From positions 1 to 8,120 of the forward strand of contig DAOWGL010000138.1 of the NCBI GenBank assembly GCA_030637455.1: DNA of 8,120 nucleotides, in the 5' to 3' direction. The stretch comes from Candidatus Nitrosopumilus sp. GTDB taxonomy: Archaea; Thermoproteota; Nitrososphaeria; Nitrososphaerales; Nitrosopumilaceae. Below, in pieces: positions 7,259 through 8,120 of the stretch (its first letter is position 1; each line of letters opens with the position of its first letter). The translations under genes and the position numbers were made by a program. The notes beneath the pieces are model-generated. The model made no database searches. It saw only the letters and a list, made by a program, of their open reading frames with translations, and was not told the origin of the DNA.

Positions 7259-7356
7259 TCTGTTTTAGCGATCAAATGATGTTAATTTTCTTTACATGAA
7301 AGTCAAATCATGGTCATATTCACCACTTAACCGACTCTTTTGTCCTGGTTGATTTA

Positions 7357-8120
7357 TTGGTCTCATTAGAAAAACTAGTAATTCAATTACGACAAAAGAA
7401 ACAAGAAGCATCAAAACTTCGTCAAAAAGCTGAAAACCAAGTTAAAGAATTTCGTACAGCAGAAAAACGTTCTTCATCAGGTTTACACACAATTGATAAA
7501 AAAATTGAATCTGAACGTGAAGAATCTGGTGATGTTTCAACAGTTCTTCTAAGAAAAAATGCTCAATTGGAAAGTATTGGAAGACTGATAGCAACAGCAG
7601 AAGATCGGTTATCTACAGAAAAAGAGGCAATAGAACAACTCGAACAAGAAATTGAATTTGCTGATAGTCCTCTAGAAAAGCAAAATGCTGAGGATAGATT
7701 ACGTTCATTAAATAATCGTGTAGACGAATTAGTTGAAGAAATCAAAAGTAGACAAAAGACTGCAAAGAAGATTACAGGCGATGTCACAAATTTCTCTGAT
7801 ATTAAATCAAAAATTGTTTCAAAAATTCAAAAACAAACTAAATCAAAACCATCTTTACGTGAAACTAAAGTTTCAAGTCACAAGGCAGCACAAAAATTCC
7901 TTAAGGAATTAGAAAGAAGAACAAAATCTGAAGAATCTGCTCAAAAATCCTTGGACAATGCATATTTAAAATTAAAAGAATTGATGGCAAAGAAAAAGAC
8001 TGCAGCTAAAAAGAGACCAGCAAAGAAAAAGACTGCAGCTAAAAAGAGACCAGCAAAGAAAAAGACTGCAGCTAAAAAGAGACCAGCAAAGAAAAAGACT
8101 GCAGCTAAAAAGAGACCAGC
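7357..8120 (+). CDS. Coiled-coil protein with histone-H1-like lysine/alanine/proline tail (3' end outside window)
   Basis: The frame is open from after a stop at 7297-7299 to the window end, with no stop seen. TTG at 7357 is the only good start before residue 70, weakly backed by GGTTGAT at 7347-7353; the start is less certain than the frame. Residues 1-209 are almost all charged or polar helix with heptad-like leucine/isoleucine spacing (LEKLVIQLRQ, EQLEQEIEF, RLRSLNNRVDELVEEIK, AAQKFLKELERR), so long coiled coils with short breaks near SSSG and ADSP are likely. From about residue 211 the chain becomes repeats of AKKKTAAKKRP, four complete in the window. Such tails resemble eukaryotic histone H1 and bacterial H1-like proteins (Hc1, AlgP), which bind DNA by charge. 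There is no signal peptide or membrane helix. A nucleoid- or RNA-associated role is inferred; I do not recognise the coiled-coil part. Confidence 0.8.
   Translation, partial: MVSLEKLVIQLRQKKQEASKLRQKAENQVKEFRTAEKRSSSGLHTIDKKIESEREESGDVSTVLLRKNAQLESIGRLIATAEDRLSTEKEAIEQLEQEIEFADSPLEKQNAEDRLRSLNNRVDELVEEIKSRQKTAKKITGDVTNFSDIKSKIVSKIQKQTKSKPSLRETKVSSHKAAQKFLKELERRTKSEESAQKSLDNAYLKLKELMAKKKTAAKKRPAKKKTAAKKRPAKKKTAAKKRPAKKKTAAKKRP
7987..8120 (+). repeat. Perfect 33-bp tandem repeat, at least 4 copies
   Basis: Copies begin at 7987, 8020, 8053 and 8086, all identical base for base, and the last two bases of the window begin a fifth. Each 33-bp unit encodes 11 residues (AKKKTAAKKRP), so copy-number change keeps the reading frame. 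Identity at synonymous positions points to recent duplication or ongoing homogenisation rather than selection on protein alone. The full copy number lies beyond the window. Confidence 0.97.

Noticed and set aside
7563..7787. Minus-strand open frame of 74 codons
   Set aside because: It is antisense to the coiled-coil gene; its Ser-rich translation is what complementing Glu/Lys-rich codons produces.
7987..8120. CRISPR array
   Set aside because: The 33-bp units abut directly with no spacers and lie in frame in a coding region.

Overview
This window looks like a piece of a Thaumarchaeota (Nitrososphaerota) chromosome, closest in style to marine Nitrosopumilus-type ammonia oxidisers. The basis is visually AT-rich, tightly packed genes, an archaeal-type phosphoglycerate kinase, frequent TTG/GTG starts, GGTG/GAGG ribosome sites and a SUF iron-sulfur assembly cluster. 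This is recognition from memory, not a database result, and no ammonia-oxidation marker is present to confirm it.

Positions 1-4911 (plus strand) hold a compact operon: the 3' part of sufB, then sufD, a small Rieske [2Fe-2S] protein, the cysteine desulfurase sufS, the sulfur-carrier/scaffold sufU, and a 115-residue protein of unknown function with a possible winged helix and a clear four-cysteine zinc-ribbon pattern. Gaps from sufD onward are 4 bp, 3 bp, a 4-bp ATGA overlap and 1 bp, so transcription and translation are probably coupled. SufS would release sulfur from cysteine, SufU would accept it, and SufB-SufD (with SufC, presumably upstream and outside the window) would build clusters. The Rieske protein is a possible electron carrier, and the last gene is a candidate regulator.

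Positions 4904-6112 (minus strand) carry pgk, meeting the SUF operon tail to tail with an 8-bp overlap. A 137-bp divergent intergenic region separates pgk from a PAP2-family membrane phosphatase (6250-6918, plus), which in turn overlaps by 12 bp a convergent 103-residue unknown protein (6907-7218, minus).

From 7357 to the window end an open frame encodes a long charged coiled-coil protein whose C-terminus becomes a lysine/alanine/proline histone-H1-like tail. The tail is made of four perfectly identical 33-bp (11-codon) tandem repeats and is still open at the window edge. This gene, together with the winged-helix/zinc-ribbon candidate at the end of the suf operon, is the least conventional content here. 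I see no tRNA, rRNA, CRISPR array, insertion sequence or phage gene. No gene-free stretch exceeds about 140 bp.
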